A stretch of 64,000 nt of DNA from Rummeliibacillus pycnus_A (GTDB taxonomy: Bacteria > Bacillota > Bacilli > Bacillales_A > Planococcaceae). Where the stretch lies: NCBI RefSeq assembly GCF_044359855.1, contig NZ_CP132291.1, forward strand, positions 3,162,001-3,226,000, given 5' to 3'. A program made the translations under genes and the position numbers. Position 1 is the stretch's first letter; each line of letters opens with the position of its first letter. The notes under the pieces were generated by a model. It had not been told where the DNA came from. It made no database searches and saw nothing but the letters and a program-made list of their open reading frames with translations. Shown piece by piece: positions 34,086 through 42,591 of this stretch.

Positions 34086-35504
34086 TTAATGATCTTTAGT
34101 TGGGTGAATCATTGGCAATACCGTTGAATGATCAACAGAGAATTTAAATACATATTTTGCAGAGATGTAATAAGTCACGAGAGCCACAAAGTAGGTTGGA
34201 AGACCGGCTGATAGATGTAAAAAGAGTTTGCTAGATTCCATAGTGAGCGGATTGTATAAAGACCAGTACACAATCGTACTCATACTAATTGCGATTACAG
34301 CAGATGGATTAACCCCCTTATAATAGTTATAGTCACCTTTTAAGTTATAGAGTTCGCGAAGCGAAATTTTTTGTTTTTTTACAAAGAAGTAATCAGAAAT
34401 AATAATGCCCCCTAGGCTAGCCATTACAAAGGAAATAAACGACATAAATGAACCGAATGCATTATAGAAAGTGGGACTAATGAGTAAGAGAATTGCAGGA
34501 ATTGTTGTACCCATTGAGAATTTCCAGGAGTTTGAAGGAAACATTGTTTTAAAGCTAATTGCTTGGGAGTACATAAGGAAAATAACCGCTCCTACATTTG
34601 CTACGGTTAAAAGAAGTAAGCCAGCAACTCCTAGATATGAGCCCCCTATTGGGAACATCCAGGTAGATGGATCAATAGAACCAATCACTAATGTTGCTAG
34701 AGCGCCAACCAAAGCTGCAAGGCAGACAATAATGCCATAGCTATAAAAACTAGCTTTATATGCACCAGCTCCTGTTTTTGCTAGGCGTGCATATTGCCCA
34801 AGGTAAGGTAACCAAGAAAATCCCATACCAATATTAATTTCTAGTGCTGTCATAAAAGATTGTGATTTTATGTCAAATGGTTCTGATGGTATAAGTGAAC
34901 TAATGGCTGGGATATGAGAACTGAATATTAAAATTCCGAGTAATCCTGCTAAAAATACTAAAAATGAAGGAACTGCTAAGAGGTTAAATTTTTTGATAGC
35001 GATTGGTCCTTTAGCTGCTATGATAAAGGCAATAAAAAATAAAAAAATAGCAAAAAAGGGTGTTCCAGTTGTTGAATCTATGAAGAATTTAGGTAAACCT
35101 AGCCAAGTAGCAAGTTCCACAAGCGTTTGGCCCGACATAAATAATGCAACGGAAATATAACCAAGAGTTAAACAGAGAAATAATAAGAAGAAGAGAGTTG
35201 CCCCTAAATAGCCAAGTGAACTTCGAAAGCCAATAAATGTATCGATTCCATAGCGTGCAAAAAGTAAAACAATCGGTGCAATTAAAAACATCGGAAAGGC
35301 ATTTCCAAATAGAATGACAGCTATTGAATCTTTTGCATTCAACATACTTCCTGTATATGCACCCGTCAAAAGCCCGAAAGCAGAGAATCCAATTACCACC
35401 TGTACCAAGATTAAATCCCATAAACCGAAAATTTTACCTCTTTTATCAGTTGGTAAATAGCCAAGAGCAACATCATCCGCAATATTCGAGTTCTCTTTAG
35501 ACAA
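34086..35504 (-). CDS. NCS1-family nucleobase/cation symporter-type transporter
   Basis: Integral membrane transporter with about 12 helices, 472 residues from TTG 35504. TTG lies 7 nt after AAAGGAGG; the ATG at 35531 precedes the ribosome site. 'LGYLPTDKRGKIFGLWDLILVQVVIGFSAFG' and the late 'GGIIISDYFFVKK' are NCS1 (purine-cytosine permease-like) features. In this operon it probably imports the N-methylated substrate of the demethylase or its precursor. Confidence 0.87.
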   Translation of the reverse strand: MSKENSNIADDVALGYLPTDKRGKIFGLWDLILVQVVIGFSAFGLLTGAYTGSMLNAKDSIAVILFGNAFPMFLIAPIVLLFARYGIDTFIGFRSSLGYLGATLFFLLFLCLTLGYISVALFMSGQTLVELATWLGLPKFFIDSTTGTPFFAIFLFFIAFIIAAKGPIAIKKFNLLAVPSFLVFLAGLLGILIFSSHIPAISSLIPSEPFDIKSQSFMTALEINIGMGFSWLPYLGQYARLAKTGAGAYKASFYSYGIIVCLAALVGALATLVIGSIDPSTWMFPIGGSYLGVAGLLLLTVANVGAVIFLMYSQAISFKTMFPSNSWKFSMGTTIPAILLLISPTFYNAFGSFMSFISFVMASLGGIIISDYFFVKKQKISLRELYNLKGDYNYYKGVNPSAVIAISMSTIVYWSLYNPLTMESSKLFLHLSAGLPTYFVALVTYYISAKYVFKFSVDHSTVLPMIHPTKDH

Positions 35505-35564
35505 AGACTGACCTCCTTTGTGCTTTTTCAATGTTATTTGTATTTGTATTTAGATAATTTATCC

Positions 35565-35768
35565 TTAAATTACTGTTATAATGAAGAAAAGTGCTACAAG
35601 AGACATACAGGTTAACACATCAACCGTATCAATAAGGCGAAAATGACCACTATATTGCGATTCTTCTTGTTCAAATTCATGGATTTTTTGTTCTAGTTCG
35701 GCTGTTAGTCGATCTTGTAGAGAAAGGGCTAAGGGATTTACAGATGCTTTGTTTGTGTATTCTGTCAT
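35565..35768 (-). CDS. Small single-span membrane protein
   Basis: A 67-residue protein (ATG 35768, AAGGAGG 9 nt upstream). A Glu/Gln-rich predicted coiled-coil part ('LTAELEQKIHEFEQEE') is followed by one C-terminal membrane helix ('LTCMSLVALFFIITVI'). It is the first gene after the sigma-54 promoter and 60 nt before the NCS1 transporter, so it may be a transporter accessory subunit. I do not recognise a family. The strong ribosome site and promoter support it as real. Confidence 0.7.
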   Translation of the reverse strand: MTEYTNKASVNPLALSLQDRLTAELEQKIHEFEQEESQYSGHFRLIDTVDVLTCMSLVALFFIITVI

Positions 35769-35818
35769 ATTCAATCACCTCCTTATGTTAAGATTTTTTA
35801 CGGTTACTTTATATAAAA

Positions 35819-35834
35819 GCAAGAATCATGCCAA
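35819..35834 (-). promoter_or_regulatory. Sigma-54 (-24/-12) promoter of the N-demethylase operon
   Basis: On the - strand TTGGCATGATTCTTGC: GG at -24 and GC at -12 with the required 10-bp spacing, matching the TGGCAC-N5-TTGC consensus except one base. The transcript would start near 35807, about 40 nt before the small-protein ATG. Confidence 0.88.
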
Positions 35835-35847
35835 CTTAAAATTCTGA

Positions 35848-35881
35848 TTTTTACAATAATTCGAAACTTTTTACTATTCGA
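35848..35881. promoter_or_regulatory. Candidate activator site (direct repeat)
   Basis: Two direct copies of TTTTTAC followed by ATTCGA (35848-35864 and 35868-35881), 20 bp apart, lie between the sigma-54 promoter and the divergent activator gene. They are suitably placed for the enhancer-binding regulator, but are close to the promoter for a classical enhancer. Confidence 0.45.
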
Positions 35882-35929
35882 TTTTGAAAGCGTTATTCAA
35901 ATCTGAAATTGAGCGGAGTGAATGGAATA

Positions 35930-37708
35930 ATGGACTGGAAGCAATTTTTATTACAACAATTCGATGGTGTGGTGATTGCAGATGGTACTGGTGTAATTGA
36001 AGAGTTTTTGGTAGGGCAAAGTAGCTTTTTATATGAGGGAACAATATTACATACCATTCAAGAATTAGAACGGAGAGTTTTTGAGAAAGCAATTTTTTCA
36101 TTGATAGCAGAAAAAGAAAGGCAATCATTTCTTCAAAAAACGAGAACAGGGCTACAAATCATAACGAAAGTATTTAAATATGAAACTAAGTGGATATATG
36201 CTTACAGTAAAGTGGAGATAAATAGTAAAAATACAGTATATAAAGCTATTCCAGCTGAATTTCCGTTTATCGTAAATTGCCCAGAAATGTATGAAGTATA
36301 TGAGAAATTACGTAAAACTGCTAAAACGGGTGTAACTGTTTTGCTTTTAGGAGAGTCAGGAGTCGGAAAAGAAATGGCAGCCCGTACGATTCATGTATCA
36401 GGTATGCGAAAAAAAGGACCATTTGTTGCGATTAACTGTGGAGCAATTCCAGAAAATTTAATTGAAAATGAATTATTTGGACATGTTGATGGGGCTTATA
36501 CAGGTGCATCCAAAGGAGGGAGCATCGGTAAATTTCGTCAGGCAGATCATGGGATTCTGTTTTTAGATGAAATTGGAGAACTACCACTTCAAATGCAAGT
36601 AAAGTTACTTCGCGTACTTCAAGAGCGTACAGTGACGCCAATTGGTAGCCAAAAATCTTATCCAATTGATGTTCAAATTGTTTCAGCAACCAATCAGAAT
36701 CTCGCTAAACTTGTACAAGAAGGGAAGTTTCGAGAAGATTTATATTATCGTTTAAATATTGTTCCCATTCATATTCCAGCCCTACGAAATCGTGTGCAAG
36801 AAATACCGGATTTCATCAATTATTTTGTCGCTAAATTTACTCAAAAATATGATTTAAATGTAGTCTTAACAGATGACGCAGTGGATTATCTTTGTACTCA
36901 GGAGTGGCCAGGGAATGTACGTGAATTAGAAAATAGTATAGAACGACTAGTTGTTTTAACTGAAACAGAGATTATATCAAGCAGAGAAATTTTAGGAATC
37001 CTAAATTTAGAAAAGAAACCGACTAAAATCAATCATTTTTTCTCACAAGTTTTACCTTTAAAAGACGCATTTGATTTAGTAGAGAAAGAGTTAATCGAAA
37101 TGGCAATGGCTCGTTATAAATCGCCAAAGTTAGCAGCCGATATGCTAGGTATTAGCCAACCAACGATGAGTCGTAAATTACAAAAAATAAGGCAGCAAGA
37201 ACAATTACCAGTTAAAACGAAACGAGCGGTATTAGAAGAGGAGCTTGATAAAAGGCTACGATCTATCGCAATCGTAACAGCTGTCACAATCCCATTAAAG
37301 CTTGTTCAACAAGCAATAGAGGATGAGAAATGCGATGCTACCGATTTATTGACAAAGAAGCTTTCAGATATAAAACGACTGGAAGGTATTATTCATTGGG
37401 TATATGTATTCAAGCGAAGTCAAGAGGGGAACTTGATACATGTGTCAGCATGTGACGATTTTGTCATGGCAAACGGTGAAGAATACCAAGCTCCAAAGGA
37501 AGTTATAAAAGCTGCCGATGATGCATTCAAAGGGAATGTTTCGATTACATCAGTTTATGAAGATCGCTATGGATCATGGAAAACATGTTTTGCACCTCTC
37601 ATGACCGATGAAGGTGAAGTACATGCGATTATAGGCTATGATTATAGCCAATCCTATATTACGATGGAGTTAAAACGTTTAGGACACCAGTTAAATGTAG
37701 TGATATAA
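35930..37708 (+). CDS. Sigma-54-dependent activator with extra C-terminal domain
   Basis: AAA+ enhancer-binding protein. N-terminal PAS-like segment to about residue 105; AAA+ domain about 115-350 with Walker A GESGVGKE, the sigma-54-contacting loop GAYTGA and 'ILFLDEIGELPLQMQVKLLRVL'; Fis-type HTH about 385-420 ('SPKLAADMLGISQPTMSRKL'). Unusually about 165 residues follow the HTH, with a Cache-like look ('IHWVYVFKRSQEGNLIHVSACDD', 'APLMTDEGEVHAIIGYDYS'). ATG 35930 has GGAG 11 nt upstream; TTG 35909 is the alternative. Divergent from the -24/-12 promoter it surely serves. A terminator follows. Confidence 0.92.
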   Translation: MDWKQFLLQQFDGVVIADGTGVIEEFLVGQSSFLYEGTILHTIQELERRVFEKAIFSLIAEKERQSFLQKTRTGLQIITKVFKYETKWIYAYSKVEINSKNTVYKAIPAEFPFIVNCPEMYEVYEKLRKTAKTGVTVLLLGESGVGKEMAARTIHVSGMRKKGPFVAINCGAIPENLIENELFGHVDGAYTGASKGGSIGKFRQADHGILFLDEIGELPLQMQVKLLRVLQERTVTPIGSQKSYPIDVQIVSATNQNLAKLVQEGKFREDLYYRLNIVPIHIPALRNRVQEIPDFINYFVAKFTQKYDLNVVLTDDAVDYLCTQEWPGNVRELENSIERLVVLTETEIISSREILGILNLEKKPTKINHFFSQVLPLKDAFDLVEKELIEMAMARYKSPKLAADMLGISQPTMSRKLQKIRQQEQLPVKTKRAVLEEELDKRLRSIAIVTAVTIPLKLVQQAIEDEKCDATDLLTKKLSDIKRLEGIIHWVYVFKRSQEGNLIHVSACDDFVMANGEEYQAPKEVIKAADDAFKGNVSITSVYEDRYGSWKTCFAPLMTDEGEVHAIIGYDYSQSYITMELKRLGHQLNVVI

Positions 37709-37757
37709 AAGGACAAAGAAGTTTTTTAAAGAGGACTTCTTTGTCCTTTTTTTGTTT
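37707..37757 (+). terminator. Intrinsic terminator after the activator gene
   Basis: Perfect 16-bp stem (37707-37722 with 37735-37750) and seven T. It starts within the stop codon of the activator. The following 37758-38099 holds no gene or motif I can support beyond the promoter of the next gene. Confidence 0.92.
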
Positions 37758-38099
37758 TATCATGTGGTTGTCGTATGTAAAAACCGAAAATGGAATTATG
37801 AAATCGATTCCATAAATAAATATTTTAAAAAGAAAAAATATTTGTAGAATTTCAGTTTGAATTATTGGATAATAATAAAACCAAGCATGAAAATAGTAAA
37901 AATATGCTGAATGGGGTAGGAGGTGAAGCGTTAGGGGAGACCAGTAATTTAAAAGTAAAACTAACGTATTTATCAATTAGTCATATGAATCGTTTATAGT
38001 CCATTAATACTTCAAATACAAAGTCTCTTATGGAAAATATAAGGAATGTTATATAGGGATTGAAAACATTTTAGAATAACTGCATAAATGGAGTGGTTA

Positions 38100-38633
38100 A
38101 TGATGATGATGAGACCGTGGAAACCTAATGAGAATGTAAGAGTAATGTTTGATGAATCAAAGCAGCATCGATTAAAACTTATTTGCACTTGGGATGAGAG
38201 TTTGCCAGTGTGTTTGTTTATTCTGCTGAATCCAAATACAGTAGAATTGGAGAATTGTGATCAAACCACTGATAAATGTATTAAAATTGCTTCTTATAAT
38301 GGGTATGGTTCGATTGTTATCGTAAACCTATTTTCTCTACGAACGCCAACCTCAAAGAAACTGTTGGCTGTGGATGTTCGTTCAATTCCGCAAAATATAG
38401 AAATTGTTAAGCAATCTATTGATGAAACAGATATGATTATTGCCGCATGGGGGGAGGAAGGAACATGGTTCAATGCGAACTATCCCATTCTAAAATATAT
38501 GGAGGATACCGGTAAAAAATTGTATCACCTTCATACAGACTCATTCGGTTGGCCAATGCATCCGATATCTATAAAAGCAGTAATTAACTTTAAAGAATAT
38601 CGTTATTCAGAGAATACGAATATTCAAACTTAA
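38100..38633 (+). CDS. DUF1643 domain protein
   Basis: About 177 residues of the DUF1643 family, seen with 'LFILLNPNTVELENCDQTTDKC' and 'VIVNLFSLRTPTSKKL', then 'IIAAWGEEG' and 'HPISI'. Members are small cytoplasmic proteins, often on mobile or accessory DNA, with no known activity. Four ATG codons in a row make the exact start uncertain; GGAG lies 6 nt before the one at 38100. A single gene with its own terminator. Confidence 0.85.
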   Translation: MMMMRPWKPNENVRVMFDESKQHRLKLICTWDESLPVCLFILLNPNTVELENCDQTTDKCIKIASYNGYGSIVIVNLFSLRTPTSKKLLAVDVRSIPQNIEIVKQSIDETDMIIAAWGEEGTWFNANYPILKYMEDTGKKLYHLHTDSFGWPMHPISIKAVINFKEYRYSENTNIQT

Positions 38634-38636
38634 ACT

Positions 38637-38675
38637 AAAAACCTTCTAATAGAAAAATCTATTAGAAGGTTTTAG
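38637..38675 (+). terminator. Intrinsic terminator after the DUF1643 gene
   Basis: Stem AAAACCTTCTAATAGA / TCTATTAGAAGGTTTT with loop AAAA; modest T-run. Confidence 0.85.
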
Positions 38676-38796
38676 TTTGTTAGAAGAGTCATAATTGAGG
38701 CAATACACGAACCGACATAATTTAAGTCCTAAATGAGTCTATTAAGGAAATGAAAAGAGGCTACGAATCATTTCGTAGCCTCTTTCAATTTCAATT

Positions 38797-40953
38797 CTAT
38801 TTACTTACTTTAATGGCAGTACCGTTACTTTTGTTACCAGCTTGATCTTGAGCAACTACTTTTAATGTAGTGCCTTTCTTTTGAGCTTTGATTTTCACTT
38901 TATAGTCGCCTTTTGAATTCGCAACTGTTTTTCCTAGTAACTTATTGCCGTTATAGATGAATACTGTTGCATTTGCTTCTGTTTTGCCAGTGATAGATGT
39001 AGTTTTTTGCGTTACTCTTTTAACTGTCGGTGTTTTAGGTGGTGCGAAATCTGGCATTTTCACCAAAGAAGGTAGACCAGAGATATAGCCAATGCCACCT
39101 GTTTTGTTTATACCGATTTGTGTATCAATTGCTTTTTCGAGTTCATCTTTATTCACCGCTGTAATTGATTTTGTATCAAGTTCATCACCAGGGTGTTGGA
39201 AATTACTTAGGATATAGGCGAAATCATTGCGATTATCTGCTGCGAATAAACCAGTTGATTCGGCTCCTGCTGGTGTAGATAAAACTCGATCCAGTTTCTT
39301 CGTATCTACATTATAAGCCCATACATAGTTATTCGTATGCATACCACTGTCTTCACCAATAAATAGTGTTCTCATTGCTTCAGAATAGCTTAAGTTATCT
39401 GGATTTGCTACTTTGTCCACAGTTGCTGTATTACCATATGAATCAGCTGCAGGAAGGTCTTCACCAACTACAAGCCCTGACATAGATGCAGCTACATATG
39501 AACTATTAATTGCTGTACCTTTGCTATCTTTTTGACCTTTATTTAAGTCTAATTGATAGGTGACGCCAGATTTAATTTTTGGTAATTGAATATGGTCTGC
39601 TGGATCTTTTCCTGTTGCATCCTTTTCCATACTTCCTTCTTGATAGGAAATAGCGATGTATACTTTGCTATCTTTCGCGTTTAGCGTTACACCTTCCATT
39701 TTATTAAACTCAGTCGTTGCACCAAGGATTGCAGCGTAACGGCGTGATTCAAGGAAAGCTGCTGCTTTTTCTTTACCTGGTTTCACTTTTAAATATTCTA
39801 CTTTTTTACTTGCATATGTTTTGATAGCTGTGAAACCTGGTGCAGGAGTATCAGATGTTTCAAAAATATCACTGAATTTAATACCGCTATCGATAATATC
39901 TTTCACTTCTTTATCGGTAGCATGGCCAAGATTAATCCATTGTAAATCTCCAGAACCACCGTTTTCAATTCCCGTTTGTTTAAATTTAGCTGCGTATAAT
40001 GTACCAGCTGATAAATCTTTTTCGTTATCTGCTACATACATAAACATCCCTGTATTACCACCATCGTCACCGAAGAATACAGTTTTGTTATCAGGCATTA
40101 CTTTCATGAGTTCGTGAGAGAAACGGCCTGTGCTGTAATGTTTCACAACAGATGTATCACCGTTTTTATTCACTGTAATTTCAGGTGAGTAACCATAGAA
40201 ATAAGGATTTGCTTTCTTTGCATCTCCAAAATAAAATTTAGCAAAACTTTCTGTCCAAGTTCTTGCGCTTGATTTTGGATCACTTTCAAATGTACGTGCA
40301 TCTGGTTCGTATTCCTCCGAACCTAAATGTGTATTCCATGGTGATAAAGATCCGTTACAAGGAATCCAAAGACCGTTCACAGAAGAAAAGTCAATCTTAC
40401 TTACTTTTTTCGGTGTAAGTTCACCCGTTTTCTTATTTTGATCCAACTCCGTTAAAGACATAGAAGCAGGAACCAAACCATAAGTTGATTGCCCATCAGC
40501 ACCAACTGTTTGATATTCATAATGTGTAACCATGAAAAGTTTTCCGTTGATAGGATTTAAAATGCTATTTGAATCCGGTGAATCTGAAATAAAGTATTTT
40601 CCGTTTGTGCTGCTAGGATCTTTGATTGGATTTCCATTCACATCAATTGGCGTACCTGCTGGTATCTTTTCTCCTTTTGCGGTTGCTACTTTATCTTCAG
40701 ATTTAAATAATTGTTTATAAGAAAGAGGGAAAGTTTTAACTTTTCCGTTATTATATTTAACATTAACTGAAGCAGTTGTGTATGTTTTTACCATTTGATC
40801 AATAGTTGACGGGGCTTTCATCCCATTGAACTGAACAGATTCAATCTTCAATTGTTCCTTAGCAGCTGCTTGAGTAGGTGTAATAGCTGGAATAGCAATG
40901 GCTAGTGCTAGTGCCGCTGCAGCTCCTTTTTTAACAAATCTCTTATTCATCAT
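38797..40953 (-). CDS. phoX: PhoX-type alkaline phosphatase with Ig-like C-terminal domain
   Basis: Secreted Ca/Fe phosphatase of the DUF839/PhoX family releasing phosphate from organic monoesters. The signal peptide (residues 1-32, cleavage after TQAAA) is Sec-like, with no twin arginine, whereas many PhoX are Tat substrates. The PhoX catalytic-Cys segment 'NGLWIPCNGSLSPWNTHLGSEE' and 'GRFSHELMKVMPDNKTVFFGDD' are clear. About residues 640-718 form a bacterial Ig-like domain ('TVKRVTQKTTSITGKTEANATVFI'), possibly for wall binding. AGGAGG precedes the ATG. Immediately upstream is a five-repeat PhoP-box array. Confidence 0.92.
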   Translation of the reverse strand: MMNKRFVKKGAAAALALAIAIPAITPTQAAAKEQLKIESVQFNGMKAPSTIDQMVKTYTTASVNVKYNNGKVKTFPLSYKQLFKSEDKVATAKGEKIPAGTPIDVNGNPIKDPSSTNGKYFISDSPDSNSILNPINGKLFMVTHYEYQTVGADGQSTYGLVPASMSLTELDQNKKTGELTPKKVSKIDFSSVNGLWIPCNGSLSPWNTHLGSEEYEPDARTFESDPKSSARTWTESFAKFYFGDAKKANPYFYGYSPEITVNKNGDTSVVKHYSTGRFSHELMKVMPDNKTVFFGDDGGNTGMFMYVADNEKDLSAGTLYAAKFKQTGIENGGSGDLQWINLGHATDKEVKDIIDSGIKFSDIFETSDTPAPGFTAIKTYASKKVEYLKVKPGKEKAAAFLESRRYAAILGATTEFNKMEGVTLNAKDSKVYIAISYQEGSMEKDATGKDPADHIQLPKIKSGVTYQLDLNKGQKDSKGTAINSSYVAASMSGLVVGEDLPAADSYGNTATVDKVANPDNLSYSEAMRTLFIGEDSGMHTNNYVWAYNVDTKKLDRVLSTPAGAESTGLFAADNRNDFAYILSNFQHPGDELDTKSITAVNKDELEKAIDTQIGINKTGGIGYISGLPSLVKMPDFAPPKTPTVKRVTQKTTSITGKTEANATVFIYNGNKLLGKTVANSKGDYKVKIKAQKKGTTLKVVAQDQAGNKSNGTAIKVSK

Positions 40954-41008
40954 TCAATATTCCTCCTAAAAGATTAATAGCCTTCTATCAATAATTACAC
41001 ATAATAAC

Positions 41009-41056
41009 TATTAATGGAATATTAAGGTGGTGTTAAAGATTGTTAAAGATGTGTAA
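41009..41056 (-). promoter_or_regulatory. PhoP-box array upstream of phoX
   Basis: On the - strand five hexamers TTACAC, TTAACA, TTAACA, TTAATA, TTAATA start 10, 10, 11 and 11 bp apart (plus-strand starts 41051, 41041, 41031, 41020, 41009). This matches the TT(A/T/C)A(C/T)A tandem repeats bound by Bacillus PhoP, and the array is about 60 bp from the phoX start. Confidence 0.8.
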
Positions 41057-41063
41057 GAAATTT

Positions 41064-41120
41064 AATAAAACGATAAAGAACTCTATAGAATTTTTCTACA
41101 GAGTTCTTTATCGTTTTATT
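41064..41120. terminator. Long terminator between DUF3298 gene and phoX
   Basis: Stem AAAACGATAAAGAACTCT / AGAGTTCTTTATCGTTTT with an inner TAGA/TCTA pairing, loop near 41090, T-rich flanks on both sides. It ends the DUF3298 gene just before the PhoP array. Confidence 0.9.
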
Positions 41121-41156
41121 TTAAATATCTGATTTAGGATTTTAGAATGTGCAAAT

Positions 41157-41804
41157 TTAGTACTTTAAATACCTTTGTAGAACAGGTACATATTTAAAAC
41201 CCGATGCAAAAGAATCTAATTCATAAGGATCGAACACAACGTTGATACCTTTTAGTGTCCAATAGAATTGGTGATTATATATATTAGTATATTGAGTTGC
41301 TAATGGATATTGATGAGGATGATTTAGAACATAATTTTTTACATATTTATTTGCTTCGAAATAGGCTTTTGAATTTTTGAATGCTTTTTGTAATGTAATG
41401 TTTTTACCTTTATAAAAATTGAATACCGTCATTATGACATCATCATGTGCCCCGCCTAGATAAAATGCATTAATATAAGAAATGCTGATTTTATTATCCT
41501 GATTGAACTTCACTTTGCTGATGCTATAGGACGCATATTTAGAATTTTCCTTTTTAAATTTTTGATCAGCTTCATAGATACTTGCTATATATTTCAACAT
41601 TTGATTATTAGCTGCATCGTATTTCTTTCCACTAATGACTGCATACTGAAAGTTTTTGTTATTTTTATAATTCTTAATAGTAATCTTCGGATTTATTGAA
41701 GTCGATGCAGATACTAAGTCCAGTGACGAATCGTTAATTGTTGGTTCGGAGAATAATAAGAAAAAAGCCATGATTAATACTGCACAATTCAAAAATATTT
41801 TCAA
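41157..41804 (-). CDS. Exported DUF3298/DUF4163 (RsiV/PdaC-like) protein
   Basis: About 215 residues with an N-terminal signal or anchor helix ('FLNCAVLIMAFFLLF'). Residues about 45-120 look like the DUF4163 part. Residues about 115-215 are DUF3298, shown by 'NAFYLGGAHDDVIMTVFNFYKG', 'ITLQKAFK' and the final 'VFDPYELDSFASG'. Such domains occur in RsiV (lysozyme-sensing anti-sigma) and PdaC; here there is no cytoplasmic anti-sigma part, so it is a stand-alone secreted or anchored form. TTG 41804 is 7 nt after AGGAGG and is preferred to ATG 41837. Confidence 0.8.
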   Translation of the reverse strand: MKIFLNCAVLIMAFFLLFSEPTINDSSLDLVSASTSINPKITIKNYKNNKNFQYAVISGKKYDAANNQMLKYIASIYEADQKFKKENSKYASYSISKVKFNQDNKISISYINAFYLGGAHDDVIMTVFNFYKGKNITLQKAFKNSKAYFEANKYVKNYVLNHPHQYPLATQYTNIYNHQFYWTLKGINVVFDPYELDSFASGFKYVPVLQRYLKY

Positions 41805-41984
41805 TATTTTACCTCCTACTGAAGTGGTGTTTGTCACTCACAAAATTCACTATAATTTAGTCTTTCCACTTCAACTCTAATTATTTATGAATATGAATTG
41901 ATTTTATAATTCAATGGTTTGATAAAAAAACGAACATTAAATGGGTCATTGTTATATGCCATATCTAGTAGAAAATTGTCTATG

Positions 41985-42080
41985 AAGCGGAAGATGGCGA
42001 GTCCTCGAAAATGCATTCGCATTTCTGTCGTGCTAAGTTAATTCTGAGAGGTCAATTCATAGTCCTGAGGGAAAGTAAGG
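41985..42080. repeat. Partial copy of the long repeat's 5' part
   Basis: GGCGAGTCCTCGAAAATGC, TTCGCATTTC, AATTC..GAGGTCAATTCAxAGTCCT and GGGAAAG align with 29824-29900 of repeat copy 3, with scattered mismatches. The 3' modules are absent. Confidence 0.65.
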
Positions 42081-42143
42081 AGAACATTGAAAAAGTAAAA
42101 ATAGATGTAAATTTATGAGAAAATCCAGTATATTTATCTTCGT

Positions 42144-42297
42144 TGAAGTGGAATTAGCGGACACTCCTGTGGGAAAACGAGCTAGACGAGACCCCGCAGC
42201 GAGATTTTCTCTGCGACGAAGCTAGCGAAGCGATGCAGGAGCACAAGCGAGGAGGCTCGTCAGTTCGCCCACGGAAAGCGGAGCTAATTCCACTTCA
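42144..42297. repeat. Palindromic repeat element, copy 4, with perfect 15-bp ends
   Basis: Terminal inverted repeat TGAAGTGGAATTAGC (42144-42158) / GCTAATTCCACTTCA (42283-42297). It contains GAAAACGAGCTAGACGAGAC, GCGACGAAGCTAGCGAAGCG and GAGGAGGCTCGTC, as in copy 2. 154 bp and no coding capacity. The rest of 41838-42591 holds only the promoter region of the next gene. Confidence 0.8.
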
Positions 42298-42497
42298 TTC
42301 AAGCAGATATATATTTTTAACTAGAAAAGCATATATGAAATCGAAAATGAATCAACTTCATAAATCCATTTTCGAGAACTCGCTGTCGAAAGCGTTGCAA
42401 TAACAATATTAAATATCATTAAATATTCGTATATTTTATATGGATTTTGCATTATGAAATTGATTCGCATTTAAATATATTGCAAATATTCTATCAA

Positions 42498-42559
42498 TCC
42501 ATTGGATAATATATATATATTTATCTATAATGTAATATATTAGTGAAACTGGTAGTTTC
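42498..42559 (+). promoter_or_regulatory. Promoter and 5' hairpin of the 5'-nucleotidase gene
   Basis: A -35-like TTGGAT (about 42501-42506), 18-bp spacer and TATAAT (about 42525-42530), followed by a short hairpin TGAAACT-GGT-AGTTTCA (about 42543-42559) close to the transcript start, which could stabilise the mRNA. No clear PhoP repeats here. Confidence 0.5.
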
Positions 42560-42591
42560 ATTATTAAATGATATTCCAGGAGGATGGTCAA

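Noticed and set aside
42144..42297. Insertion sequence
   Set aside because: Perfect inverted ends but only 154 bp, no transposase frame and no evident target-site duplication, so it is listed as a non-autonomous repeat.
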